The notes under the pieces were generated by a model, which did not search any database, was not told the origin of the DNA, and saw nothing but the letters and a program-made list of their open reading frames with translations. Both the position numbers and the translations under genes were made by a program. DNA of 38,596 nucleotides. Source: Stieleria sedimenti. GTDB taxonomy: Bacteria; Planctomycetota; Planctomycetia; Pirellulales; Pirellulaceae. Positions 8,301 to 16,700 of the stretch are shown here, one piece after another; the first letter of the stretch is position 1; each line of letters opens with the position of its first letter. The stretch spans positions 1-38,596 of the forward strand of contig NZ_JANZKV010000101.1 of NCBI RefSeq assembly GCF_025060895.1. Direction: 5' to 3'.

Positions 8301-10201
8301 GGGCACCGCGCTCCATCAACGGAACCAGCGAGACGCTGACCGTCGGATTCGCGACGCCAGTTCAATCGACCGGCGTCATCATTCGCGAAACGTTCGGCAA
8401 CGGTTTTGTCACGGCGGTACACGTCCGTGACGCCGATACGGGCGTGTACCATTTGGTTTCGACCGCCCAGGACGACAGCCAAGCGGGGGCGGCGGTTGAC
8501 TACAACGTGTCGTGGCCGCTGACCGACTACCGCGTTGACGCGGTGCGGATCACCGTCGATACGGATCACTCATTGTCGTATGAAGAAATTGATTCGGTGC
8601 GATTGCGGGGCATTGTCCCACCGGACACGTCCGGCCCGCGCGTGGTCGCCTGGTTCCCCGACGTCGGGCATCCCGGCCCCGTTGACCATGTGGAATTGAC
8701 GTTCAACGAACCGATCGACGCGGGAAGTTTCTCGCTGGACGATCTCTCATCGTTGAACGGCCCGGCCGGCTCGATCCCCATCGACTCGATCGAATCCGTT
8801 TCCGAAACGATCTATCGGGTTTGGTTCGCACCGCAGACCGATTGGGGGACGTATTCGTTGGCCGTTGGTCCGGAGGTCGTCGACCTGGCGGGCAATGCGA
8901 TGGATCAAAACGGCGACGGTGTTTCCGGCGATCCATCCAGCGATGTCTTTGAGCTCACGTTCGATCTGGAGCTTTGGCAAGACGCGAGTTCCGTCGTCGA
9001 GTTTAGTTCACAGTACAGTGCGACATCGTGGTCCGCGTCACAAGCCCTTGGACCTCCAGACACGTTTGTCTATGCCGATCAACGCACCGCCTGGGCACCG
9101 GGGTCGGTCAACGGGACGATCGAGACGCTGACGGTTGCGTTCGAGACCCCCGTGTTGGCGACCGGAGCGATCATTCGCGAAACCTACGGAAACGGATTCG
9201 TGCGAATGGTGGAAGCCCGCGACAGCGAAACCGGAACGTTCCACATCGTTTCGACGGACACCGACGACAGCCAGCCGGGGACGCCAGTCGACTACGTGGT
9301 TTCCTGGCCGATGACGACTTACAACGTCGACGCGCTGCGGATCACGATCGATACCAGCCACTCATTCTCGTATGAAGAAATTGATTCGGTGCGTCTGCGT
9401 GGCATCGTCGCACCCGATACGAGCGGTCCCCGGGTCATCGCGACGGTTCCCGATGCAACGCACTCCGGGCCGATCGACCAGATCACGGTAACGTTCAATG
9501 AACCGATCGATCCCCTCAGCTTCACGCCGGACGATGTGGTCAGCTTGTCCGGTCCCGGTGGAGCGTTGGCGGTCGATGAAGTTGTCCAGCTCAGCGATGA
9601 AACCTATCAGATCCGGTTTGAGACTCAAACGGCAATGGGGGTCTATGCCTACTCGATTGGGCCGGAGATTCGCGATGTCGCCGGCAATGTGATGGATCAA
9701 AACGCAAATGGTGTCGGCGGCGAGGCGGTGGACGATGTGTTTTCCTCATCGTTTGCAGTGGAATTGTGGCAATACGCTTCGACCGTCATCGATTTTAGTT
9801 CCCAGTACAGTCCGTTCGGATGGTCGGCCGCCGATGCGTTGGGCGAACCGAACACGTTTGCCTATGGCGATGCCAGAACCGCGTGGGCACCGCGTTACGC
9901 GAACAGTGGCGATCAAACTCTAACCGTCGGATTTGAGATGCCGGTTTACTCGTCCGGTGTGGTCATTCGCGAAACCTTTGGCAACGGATTCGTGCGAGGG
10001 GTGGAAGTTCGGGATGCGGTCAGCGGGCAATTTCACGTCATGCCGATCGGCCCCGATTCCAGCCAGCCCGGCACGCCAGTGGATTACGACGTGTCGTGGC
10101 CGCTGACCCCCTTCACCGTCGATGCGATCCGTATCACGATCGATACGACGCATTCATTAAGCTACGAAGAAATCGATGCGGTGCGATTGAAGGGGCAGTA
10201 G
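5348..10201 (+). CDS. Secreted subtilase (S8) with LEPR-XLL-type N terminus and alternating repeat tail
   Basis: A 1617-residue extracellular serine protease. An Arg-rich start leads to EVLEARCLLDAA (about 24-35), the planctomycetal LEPR-XLL-type export signature. A short inhibitor-I9-like propeptide (about 45-115) precedes the S8 domain (about 120-440). The catalytic triad is complete: Asp165 (DTGVD), His220 (NHGTHVAG) and Ser386 (GTSMATPHVAG), with oxyanion Asn313 (AAAGNGG). The tail holds five Big_5-like Ig modules starting near residues 445, 565, 826, 1089 and 1353 (pattern GPRV...P...GPVD.V.ITFNEPID). The last four are each followed by a module of about 145 residues (FSSQYS..WSA..ALG.PDT..YGD...AWAP) that resembles the pappalysin SD-scarf-like domain. 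There is no C-terminal dockerin or PEP-CTERM. The ATG at 5348 is preferred over 5378 because GCGAGG lies upstream. The fold and activity are secure; the protein target is unknown. Confidence 0.93.
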   Translation: MGSRLRHRKSMAERRWRRRAGRLEVLEARCLLDAALAVESASPDLDAGAFDSDSVLVRFHAGAATSSSNPIAEFSALPGLKQVGLPQGLDVDETLDFYRHHPGVIYAEPNYEIRLSAVPDDPGFESLWGLHNVGQTGGTMDADIDASEAWEITTGDSSTVVAVIDTGVDYLHPDLAANMWSNPGEIAGDGIDNDGNGFIDDVHGFNFVSGDGDPMDDHNHGTHVAGTIGAVANNGIGVAGVSWDVQIMAVKFLNASGGGSTAAAVSAIQYAVDNGATISNHSWGFNGTASQALADAIEYARAADHIVVAAAGNGGGDQVGDDNDARPFYPANFPHDNLIAVAATDHNDALATFSNFGTTQVDLGAPGVGIYSTTRNNTYSTFNGTSMATPHVAGAVALLRSQHPDWPSGKIRDRILDTVDLIPALESRTTTGGRLNVAAAVAPDETGPIVVANVPDGGVMKVQDRLRVTFDERVDVDSFTTDDIVDFQGPLGSIAVTGVQAVSGAAGREFEIVFQPQTALGDYVITLGPEIADPFGNAMDQNANGINGEATADRFIGGFTIVPDTVGPYVVAASPQGPVDIPVDRVRITFDEPIAADSLTIDRVSDFVGPAGPISVSEIESVSETEFDIIFPTQDVLGTYRLTIGGAITDPAGNVIDQDQDGIGGEAEDDRYDVQFTLQRWLYADRVIDFSSQYTTTAWSAAQALGAPDTFGYGDLQTAWAPRSENGTEEFLTVGFGEPLLASGVVIRETFGNGFVRTIEARNATTGEFATVAQPQDNSLPNVPFDFLVTWPQTSYPVDAVRITIDTDHNLNAYEEIDAVQLRGVTVPDTDGARVIESTLQGSVNGPVSRVELTFGEPIQDGSFTLDDVSSFEGPDGAIQASAVNRLTSTRYEITFPPQTAFGDYSLLIGPDVLDLEGRPMNQDQDGIDGEPLEDAYAVQFTVELWQFAESVVDFSSQYSPTSWSAEQALGASDTLVYGDSRQAWAPRSINGTSETLTVGFATPVQSTGVIIRETFGNGFVTAVHVRDADTGVYHLVSTAQDDSQAGAAVDYNVSWPLTDYRVDAVRITVDTDHSLSYEEIDSVRLRGIVPPDTSGPRVVAWFPDVGHPGPVDHVELTFNEPIDAGSFSLDDLSSLNGPAGSIPIDSIESVSETIYRVWFAPQTDWGTYSLAVGPEVVDLAGNAMDQNGDGVSGDPSSDVFELTFDLELWQDASSVVEFSSQYSATSWSASQALGPPDTFVYADQRTAWAPGSVNGTIETLTVAFETPVLATGAIIRETYGNGFVRMVEARDSETGTFHIVSTDTDDSQPGTPVDYVVSWPMTTYNVDALRITIDTSHSFSYEEIDSVRLRGIVAPDTSGPRVIATVPDATHSGPIDQITVTFNEPIDPLSFTPDDVVSLSGPGGALAVDEVVQLSDETYQIRFETQTAMGVYAYSIGPEIRDVAGNVMDQNANGVGGEAVDDVFSSSFAVELWQYASTVIDFSSQYSPFGWSAADALGEPNTFAYGDARTAWAPRYANSGDQTLTVGFEMPVYSSGVVIRETFGNGFVRGVEVRDAVSGQFHVMPIGPDSSQPGTPVDYDVSWPLTPFTVDAIRITIDTTHSLSYEEIDAVRLKGQ
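7040..10198 (+). repeat. Four tandem units of about 790 bases inside the subtilase gene
   Basis: Each unit encodes one Ig-like plus one scarf-like module. Units begin near 7040, 7825, 8615 and 9405. Conserved stretches such as IRETFGNGFV, AWAP and YEEID recur in all four at about 263-residue spacing, showing duplication of the two-module cassette. Confidence 0.85.
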
Positions 10202-10218
10202 GGCATGCTGTGCATGCC
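10202..10218. terminator. Palindrome between two convergent genes
   Basis: GGCATGC and GCATGCC are perfect 7-base arms around TGT. The element starts directly after the TAG of the subtilase and lies 9 bases before the end of the convergent receiver/ATPase gene, so it could act as a bidirectional terminator. The same 17-mer recurs at 32487-32503. There is no T-run, so the terminator role is inferred. Confidence 0.5.
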
Positions 10219-10227
10219 GACAGTCCG

Positions 10228-11127
10228 CTAATTCTGGCTGACCTTGATCAGTGTCAACTCGTTTCCGGTTTCGTTGTAGGTCACGTTGTCCATCAGAGTA
10301 CTCATCAGCGCGATTCCAACTCCGTCTCCCGTCCCGAAATAGTCTTCGCGCGTAAACGTGCGGGCGGAGAGTCGCTGGTTTCCGACCCCGCCGTCATGGA
10401 TGACGAACCGTGCCGTGCTGTTGGTGACATGGACTTCCAGAACGATCTGTCGATCGCGATAGGGCGATTGCGAACGACGTTGCGAAATCAGCTCCTTGAG
10501 CGCTTCCCAACCCGCGGCACGACTGCGATCAAGTTCGTCACTGGTCAATTCCAGGTTGCCGTGCCAAATCGAATGGAGCAGCGCTTCTTCTAATGCCACG
10601 CCGACACGGATGTGCTCGGTCTCGTCGCTCAGTTCCAGCCCGCCAATGATCTGTTGGACATAGTCGACCAGCGCGGGGATCTTGTCCAGATCGTTATCCA
10701 GATAGAACGTCGCATTGACCTTGCCGTAGAACTTGGTCGACCGGTTGCGATTCCGGTTCGCGCGGGCACGGGCCAAGACGCGGTAGACGGTTTCCACAAG
10801 CCGCTCCACCCGTTTGGCTTTGGGGACGTAGCTGGCGGCGCCCTCGTACAACGCGTCAACCGCCAAAGATTCGTTTCCGTAGGCGGTCATCAACACCACG
10901 GGGATCTCAGGGAACTCGCGGCGGGAAGCACGCACCAATTCCAATCCATCCATTTCCGGCATGACCAGATCGGTGATGACCAGGTCGGGAGCCGAGTGAC
11001 GCATCAGCTGCAGCGCGTCGAGACCGTGTTCGGCAAAGACGATCTGAAAACCTGGCTGATCCTCAATCAGGTCACGCGTGAAGTGCCTATCGACCGGGGA
11101 GTCGTCGACGATCAGTATCGTGGTCAT
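10228..11127 (-). CDS. Response regulator receiver fused to RsbW-like HATPase
   Basis: A 299-residue signalling protein. Residues 1-120 are a CheY-like receiver with the acidic pair DD (8-9), phosphoacceptor Asp53 (VITDLVMPEMDG), Thr81 (LMTAYG) and Lys103 (VPKAKR). A short Arg/Asn-rich linker leads to a GHKL ATPase of the RsbW/SpoIIAB anti-sigma type (about 140-299), with N box EEALLHSIWHGN (180-191), G1 box DGGVG (245-249) and G2 region GTGDGVGIAL. The usual Mg-binding Asn of the N box is His185 here, while His189 and Gly190 are kept. The likely role is a phosphorylation-controlled partner-switching kinase; no STAS antagonist or sigma factor is next to it. It is convergent with the subtilase. 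The domain call is secure; whether the ATPase is active is open. Confidence 0.88.
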   Translation of the reverse strand: MTTILIVDDSPVDRHFTRDLIEDQPGFQIVFAEHGLDALQLMRHSAPDLVITDLVMPEMDGLELVRASRREFPEIPVVLMTAYGNESLAVDALYEGAASYVPKAKRVERLVETVYRVLARARANRNRNRSTKFYGKVNATFYLDNDLDKIPALVDYVQQIIGGLELSDETEHIRVGVALEEALLHSIWHGNLELTSDELDRSRAAGWEALKELISQRRSQSPYRDRQIVLEVHVTNSTARFVIHDGGVGNQRLSARTFTREDYFGTGDGVGIALMSTLMDNVTYNETGNELTLIKVSQN

Positions 11128-11560
11128 GTAGTCTTACCTGCATCTCGTAAGAAGGGGCTCCGCGACGTTCGTCCGGAACCACGCCGGCATCTCCCTATGC
11201 TAGTGGATGGCGGCAAAAGAAGCACGAAAAAACAGGTCATTCCGCGGCTCAGAATCGCCCTTTCATGGAAGTGACCATTCGCACACTGTTTTATTTGCGA
11301 CAAAATCGTCACATCCAATCCGTCGTCATGCCGCTATTTTCGTGCGCCGATCGGAACCGACTTCAAAAAAAATGGAATTCGGTGCGCAACACGTATTCGC
11401 GAGAAGGTTCTGGTGTAGGTGAAGGGGACGCGTGCCACGGGGATCACGAAAGCGTCTCCGGTTCAGTCCGGCGACGTGACTTGGCATCTGAAATGCTGCC
11501 AGGACGGATGGGTTTGTGAATGCCGGTCTCCCTCTTTCCCCAATTCGCAGGAGCCTGACG
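11128..11560. other. Divergent regulatory region upstream of pspA
   Basis: About 430 bases between the divergent receiver/ATPase and pspA genes. It holds the sigma54-like match at 11481-11497. Small frames such as 11265-11519 have no protein-like composition or ribosome binding site and were not called. Confidence 0.5.
11481..11497 (+). promoter_or_regulatory. Sigma54 (-24/-12)-like promoter of pspA
   Basis: TTGGCATCTGAAATGCT has GG and GC separated by exactly 10 bases and agrees with the consensus YTGGCACGRNNNTTGCW at all invariant GG/GC positions, with mismatches in the spacer side and one T. Transcription would start near 11509, about 50 bases before the pspA ATG. pspA of enterobacteria is sigma54-dependent, which makes the match more credible. 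A chance match cannot be excluded. Confidence 0.4.
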
Positions 11561-12253
11561 ATGAGCTTTTTTTCAAGAGTGTCGGACATTATCAATGCCA
11601 ACGTCAGCGACATGCTGGATCGGGCAGAAGACCCCGAAAAGATGGTCAAGATGTTGATCTTCGAAATGGAGGAACAGATCGCCGTCGCACGCGGCGGTGT
11701 GGCCAAGGCGATTGCCGGAGAAAAACAGCTGGAGGCGAATCTGCAGAAGAATCGTGGTCTGGCTGAACAGTGGCGGGCGAAGGCCGGAGCGGCCGTTGGC
11801 CGCGACGACGACGATCTGGCACGCAAATGCTTGGCCCGGAAGAAGGAATTCGATCAGATCGCTGCCAGTTTGCAGCCTCAGTGGGAAGCCGCCCGCAAGA
11901 CCAGCGACGCGCTCAAGTCGGACTTGCGACGCATCGAAGAAAAATTGGAGGAAGCGGTTCGCCGGCGCGATAGTTTGATCGCACGCCAGATGGCGGCCGA
12001 AGCGTCCCGCGAAGTCCAGGGCGTGGCGCCTTCGATGAATCGGGTGCAACGAAGTTTTGACAAATTCGACCGAATGGAACGCAAGATCGAAGGCATGGAG
12101 GCGGAAGCGGCGGCCTACGCAGAGCTGTCCGATTTGTCGACGGACCTGGATCGCGATGTCGAGCAGGCCCAGCGGGATGCCGAAGTCGAAATGGAATTGG
12201 CGGCGCTCAAGCAGCAAGCGACTGTCGACGGGCAACCGCGACAGGGCGATTGA
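11561..12253 (+). CDS. pspA: PspA/IM30 family membrane-stress protein
   Basis: A 230-residue, almost wholly helical protein of the ESCRT-III-like PspA/Vipp1 family, which polymerises on the inner leaflet of stressed membranes. The N terminus MSFFSRVSDIINANVSDMLDRAEDPEKM is the amphipathic helix 0/1 typical of the family. It is followed by long coiled coil (heptads from about 25 to 150, with LIFEMEEQIAVARGGVAKAI) and a C-terminal helix (FDRMERKIEGMEAEAAAYAEL). The ATG at 11561 is preceded by AGGAG at good spacing; an upstream frame from 11516 lacks family similarity. Length and layout are normal. No pspB, pspC or pspF is present. The next gene on the same strand, 240 bases on, is the zinc-ribbon/membrane protein, so a shared membrane-related role is possible but unproven. 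Confidence 0.93.
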   Translation: MSFFSRVSDIINANVSDMLDRAEDPEKMVKMLIFEMEEQIAVARGGVAKAIAGEKQLEANLQKNRGLAEQWRAKAGAAVGRDDDDLARKCLARKKEFDQIAASLQPQWEAARKTSDALKSDLRRIEEKLEEAVRRRDSLIARQMAAEASREVQGVAPSMNRVQRSFDKFDRMERKIEGMEAEAAAYAELSDLSTDLDRDVEQAQRDAEVEMELAALKQQATVDGQPRQGD

Positions 12254-12393
12254 ACAGGAGTGACATCAGCCGATTCGCGTGAGCGTTCGGGCGTGGTCGG
12301 GATGCATCTGCAGGGCCCGTAGGCGAGCGCCGTACGGCTGATCCCAACAGCGTTCCTCACAGTTGAATCCTTCAAAAGTCTGCACATGAATAG

Positions 12394-12418
12394 GCGTAGG
12401 AACTAATCGTTCTTACGC
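12394..12418. terminator. Hairpin in the pspA to zinc-ribbon gene gap
   Basis: GCGTAGGAAC (12394-12403) pairs with GTTCTTACGC (12409-12418) over 10 positions with one G-U wobble and a 5-base loop. No T-run follows. It could be a rho-assisted terminator for pspA, a leader structure of the downstream gene or an operator. Confidence 0.35.
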
Positions 12419-12493
12419 TGCCCGGACGTTGCCTCCATCTTGTGGAGTTCGCTTCCAACGGGAGCATGTTTCTCAACGTGAGCTTGCCGTTCC

Positions 12494-13759
12494 ATGAATG
12501 CATCCGATTGTCATTGCCCCGCGTGCGGCCATCCGAATTCCTTCTTTCGGCTCTGGTGCGACGGCTGCCACGCACCCTTGCCGCATCACGCATTCGAACC
12601 GACGCCCGTTGACGTCATCGAAAAAGAGTCCAACAGGAAACAATTGTACGGACGAGTCTTGGCCGATCTGGAGCAACTCGCTCGGTCATGCGAAGTGCCA
12701 GGCGATCAAGCGGAGACGATCCATGCGTTCTATCGAAACCAACTGGACGAACTCGAACATCGAAACGCGGAGCGGTCAGAGACGGCCGCCATTGACAAGC
12801 TGATTTGCGGCGCAAAGGTCGCTGCGCAAGAGGGACGGTACCAGCAGGCGATCGAGTCCTTGCAGTCGCTGGAGCGGCAACATCCCGGCGTCGTGCCAAC
12901 CGAATCGATGTTGCGGGAGATCCATGCCAAGGAGGTGGAGGAGCGAATCGAACGGGAAGTCGACCGACTCGTCGCTTCCGCACGAGTTTGTCTGCGACGA
13001 GGGCAGGTCGACGAGGCGCAACAACAACTCTCTCGGGCGGTCGAGTTGCGTCCCGATAGCGAAGCCGTGCAGCAGGGGTTGGTCGCTGTCCAGACGCGGC
13101 GGGCGGCCGAGTCGGTGGAACCCACCGTCGGCCCGACTGAGTCGCTCGAGCAGAACGCAGCGAATCAGAACGCAGCGAATCAGAACGCAGCGAATCAGGC
13201 ACACGAGCCGCCGGTTGACCAGCAGGTCGCCGTTCGCGACGCCGCCACAGCGGGGGCATCGGCAGACGAAGCACCGCCCGTTGTGCAGCCGACGGATCCC
13301 AGAGGCAATCCGATGCCGTCCGAACGTCCGGCGCCGGCCGCGCGGCGATTTGCGGTGGAGGACGAGGAGGTCCCCAGTGCGACGCAGCGGTTGATCGATT
13401 CGGCGTCGCAATGGTCTGCGGTGCTCAAGCCCTTTCTGCTGGACAACGTCGGCTGGTTCGTCGGTGCGTTTCTGGTGATTGCCGGTTTTGTCGTCTTGAT
13501 CGTTTCGTTCTGGGGCAACATCGAACAGAACCAAGTGCTGATGCACTCGCTGGTTTACTTGTCCCTGGCCACGACCACCGGCATGTTTTTCGCGATGGCG
13601 TACTTCATGCGATTGAAGTACCCGCAATTGGAAAGTTCCAGCAACGTGCTGCTGGTGATCGTAGCGCTGTTGATTCCCTTGGTGTTTGCGGCCGCGGTCT
13701 TAACGACGTTGGTGCCCGGTGCGACCGGCGACGTCATCATCCAAGCCGGCATGAGGTAA
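12494..13759 (+). CDS. Zinc-ribbon, TPR-like and membrane protein; upstream half of split giant gene
   Basis: A 421-residue protein I do not recognise as a named family. Residues 8-25 form a CxxC-x10-CxxC zinc ribbon (CPAC, CDGC). A helical region (about 45-205) follows, with a TPR-like pair around GRYQQAIESLQSLERQHPG and RGQVDEAQQQLSRAVELRPDS. Next come a Pro/Ala/Gln-rich linker with the repeat NQNAA (about 220-300) and three membrane helices near 315-338, 350-372 and 378-398. The membrane part (NVGWFVGAFLVIAGFVVLIVSFWGN) recalls DUF2157/DUF2339-type proteins. It ends in AGMR, then TAA, then immediately ATGATG in the same frame. The fourth helix expected for its membrane module lies after the stop. 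It may therefore be a split subunit, an interrupted gene, or be made as one chain by readthrough. Confidence 0.75.
   Translation: MNASDCHCPACGHPNSFFRLWCDGCHAPLPHHAFEPTPVDVIEKESNRKQLYGRVLADLEQLARSCEVPGDQAETIHAFYRNQLDELEHRNAERSETAAIDKLICGAKVAAQEGRYQQAIESLQSLERQHPGVVPTESMLREIHAKEVEERIEREVDRLVASARVCLRRGQVDEAQQQLSRAVELRPDSEAVQQGLVAVQTRRAAESVEPTVGPTESLEQNAANQNAANQNAANQAHEPPVDQQVAVRDAATAGASADEAPPVVQPTDPRGNPMPSERPAPAARRFAVEDEEVPSATQRLIDSASQWSAVLKPFLLDNVGWFVGAFLVIAGFVVLIVSFWGNIEQNQVLMHSLVYLSLATTTGMFFAMAYFMRLKYPQLESSSNVLLVIVALLIPLVFAAAVLTTLVPGATGDVIIQAGMR
13151..13195 (+). repeat. Three perfect 15-base tandem repeats in coding sequence
   Basis: CAGAACGCAGCGAAT occurs three times in a row and encodes QNAAN repeats in the linker of the zinc-ribbon protein. 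The unit is a multiple of three, so copy-number change would keep the frame. Confidence 0.9.
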
Positions 13760-16700
13760 ATGATGAATCCACTGGCCATTGTCATCGGGCTCGTGTTCGG
13801 TGTTGTTTCCGCGGCAGCCTTCTACGGCGTCTCGATGATCACGTCGGGGATGTTCGCCCGACCGTTTTATCGAACCTACTCGCGGGTCTTGATCGGCATC
13901 TGTTGTGTGATGTTGCTCGCACCGGGTTTGCGGTTTCTCGCTGCGTCGAATCCGTTGGTCGGAGCGATCGGGTTGGCGATGACTCAATACCTGGCGATGG
14001 CGATTCTGGGTTACGGGGTGTACCGATTCAATCGCGACTTCATCAAACGGGTCTTTCTTCGGCGAAGGACAACGACGTACTTTATCTTTGGCACACTGGC
14101 CTACGCGACGGTGGTGACGCTGACGTTCTTGCACGTCGCGGTCGGTGGCACGCCGTCTTGGGCGGGACACGGGCACGGCTTGATCACGTCGGCACATTAT
14201 GGGCCGCTGCTCGTCTTGTTGGCCGTGATGGTGTTCGACACGGACAGCCGACTGAAGTCTCTGCACAACGAACCGCGTCGCTTTAGCCGGTTCACGTTCG
14301 TCGGCTACGCGATTTCTTTTCTAGGTGTTTCGGTTTCAACCGTTCCGTTTGTTGCCGACGCGTTCGATCGGCTGAGTTCGATGGCGGTGGATTCACCGTG
14401 GATACAGAGTGTGAGTTCGGCGGAGGCGTTGTTGCTCGCGATCGGTTTGTATGGATGGCTGGTTTGGCGCTACGAATCGATTCCGCCGTTGTTCTTGCTG
14501 CTGTTGGCGATCATTGCTGAATACCATGTGCTGGTCACTCAATGGGTGCTGCAGGGATTCGGGCCGGAAAGCTGGGGGCTTGCGTCGCTGCCGCTGTTTG
14601 CCGGCATCACGCTGCTGGACCACTATTTCAGCCGTTGGGATCAGCGAAAGCGGGAGGCCGACGAACGACGGTCCATTGCGAGTGATGGAGCGCCCGACAC
14701 GATGATCGAATCGCTTCGATTTGCCACGCCGTTTCGGGTCGTGCAATGGGGTTTGGCCGCGGCGCTGTTCGGTGTCACCATTGGGACGCATTTCTACACT
14801 CCGGCGGTCGCGCCGGTTTGGCTAGGTGTCACGTTTGCCGTGTACTGCGTCTTCTTTTTGCTGACTTCGTTTGTCCGACAACAACCGGCGTTGATCTATC
14901 TGGCCGGCGGTCTGGCGGGTCTTGCCGCGTTCTTGGGTTTTGCACCTGCCGGCGGCCCCGTCGCGACGGTCGTGCTGGCGGGTATCGGTTCGCTCGCGGG
15001 ACTCATGGCCTGTGTGGGCGAGCGACGGGGACTGAAGCTCTGTTGGAGGACGCCGCTGGTCGACGTTTCGATGGTGGCGTCTGTGTGGGGCATCGTTTTG
15101 GTGTTTTCGCGTCACATCCTCGGCGCTGATCCATACCACTTTCATGCCGTCGGAATGCTAGACGGGATCGCCTTGGCAGGATCGATGTTGGGCTGCATCG
15201 CGTGCGCATTGCAGTATCGGTCGCAACTGCCGATGTACGTCCTGATGATCGCCGCGGTCACGCTGATTCCGGTGTGGAGTGCGGGTCTGGGGCTGTTGGC
15301 AGCGATCGCCGCCACGTGGCTTGATCACAGGTTTGCGGCAGGTCGCCGCGTCTTGGTCGGCGATCGAGTCCGCGGGTTCGATCGTGTCGCGCTTCCCCTG
15401 GCCGACGAATTACCCGGACTGCTGTCGCGTCCGCTTTCGCTCGGTGGAATTCCGTTGGCGTTGCTGGGGCTTGCGATTTCCATCGTGCATGTCGTGCAAG
15501 CTGATTTTTCCGGCAGTGTGTTGTTGGGGGCCGCGATCGCCGCCTCGGTGCTGTTGTTGCTGACACGCAACTATCGCGAGCCATGGCTTTACATCACCGG
15601 CATTCTGGCCACGTACTTCGCCGTGGGTGCGGTTGCCCAAGGACACTGGTTCACAGGTTGGGCCGCCAATGAAGCCCTGGCCGGTCAGATGACGATTCTG
15701 TCGGCCGTCTCGTTGCTCGGATGGCTCGTCGCGGGCGGTTCTGACTGGTGGTGCACGGCATGGTTGCGGCGTTGTGCGGAGGAAAAAGAGCCGTCGGTCG
15801 TCTCCAATCGGGCGTACTACAGCGGTTGGTTGTTTCACGTCACGGCGGTCGTTGCACTCGTCCCGCTGGTGGGGAACTGGGGTGTCTGGCTGCGTACCGA
15901 CATGCCGTTGTGGACGATGGGGTCGGCTTCGCTGGTCGCGATTCTGTTTGCACTTGCGGCATCCGTCTACCGGACGCAGTTGGCGTCCTATTGCTCGTTG
16001 ACCGCACTGACGCTGGCGGTGTTCAGCGGGATGGAATCGGCTGCGTGGATGGCAGTCCAAGCGTCGACCATCCTCGCCGGTCTTAGTCTTCTCGCCGCCC
16101 TGGTGTCCTGTTTGGGGTTCAAACGATTGTCGGATTCGGGGCGATCAGATCAGCCGTCGGCGTCGTGGATGGTCGCTCTATCGACATTACCGGCGGGAGG
16201 ATGGGGGCTGTGGATCCGCCCCTTGGCGACCTATGCGTTGGTGTGCAGTCCGATTGCCGTGCTCGCGTCGATGCACAGCGATGCGACATGGTCGTTGAGT
16301 CATCTTTGGATCCGACCTGCGCCGATGACCTTCGCCCTGGCGAGCGTCACGTTTCTGTTGAGCACCCGTGCGTATCGCGTTGGCGTCATCTACGTCACCG
16401 GCGTTGTGCTGGCGTTTGCGGCAATCCATTCGGCAGCCCAAGTTGGGTTGAACGAAGGTTGGTTCGAGATGGAGGGGGACGGCGTTCACTTGTTGGTCGG
16501 ATCCGTCATTGCATGGTCGAGTTGCTTGATCGCGGCGACGTTGACCTGGGCAATCAATCGACGGCTTTCACGCGTCGACCCCTCCCGTGAATCCGATCTG
16601 CGTGCCAATCGCGAATTCTATGGCGGGATCCTTCAGCATCTGGCGTTGCTGCTGGCCACATCGTGCTTGATCGGCCTGTCTGGCAAGTGCTTTTTCGATT

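Noticed and set aside
6626-8569. 647-codon minus-strand frame inside the subtilase gene
   Set aside because: Its apparent internal repeats are only the reverse reading of the duplicated subtilase modules.
13757-13759. Recoding of the stop as selenocysteine
   Set aside because: The codon is TAA, not TGA, and no SECIS-like hairpin with suitable position was seen. Split gene, reinitiation or ordinary readthrough fit better.
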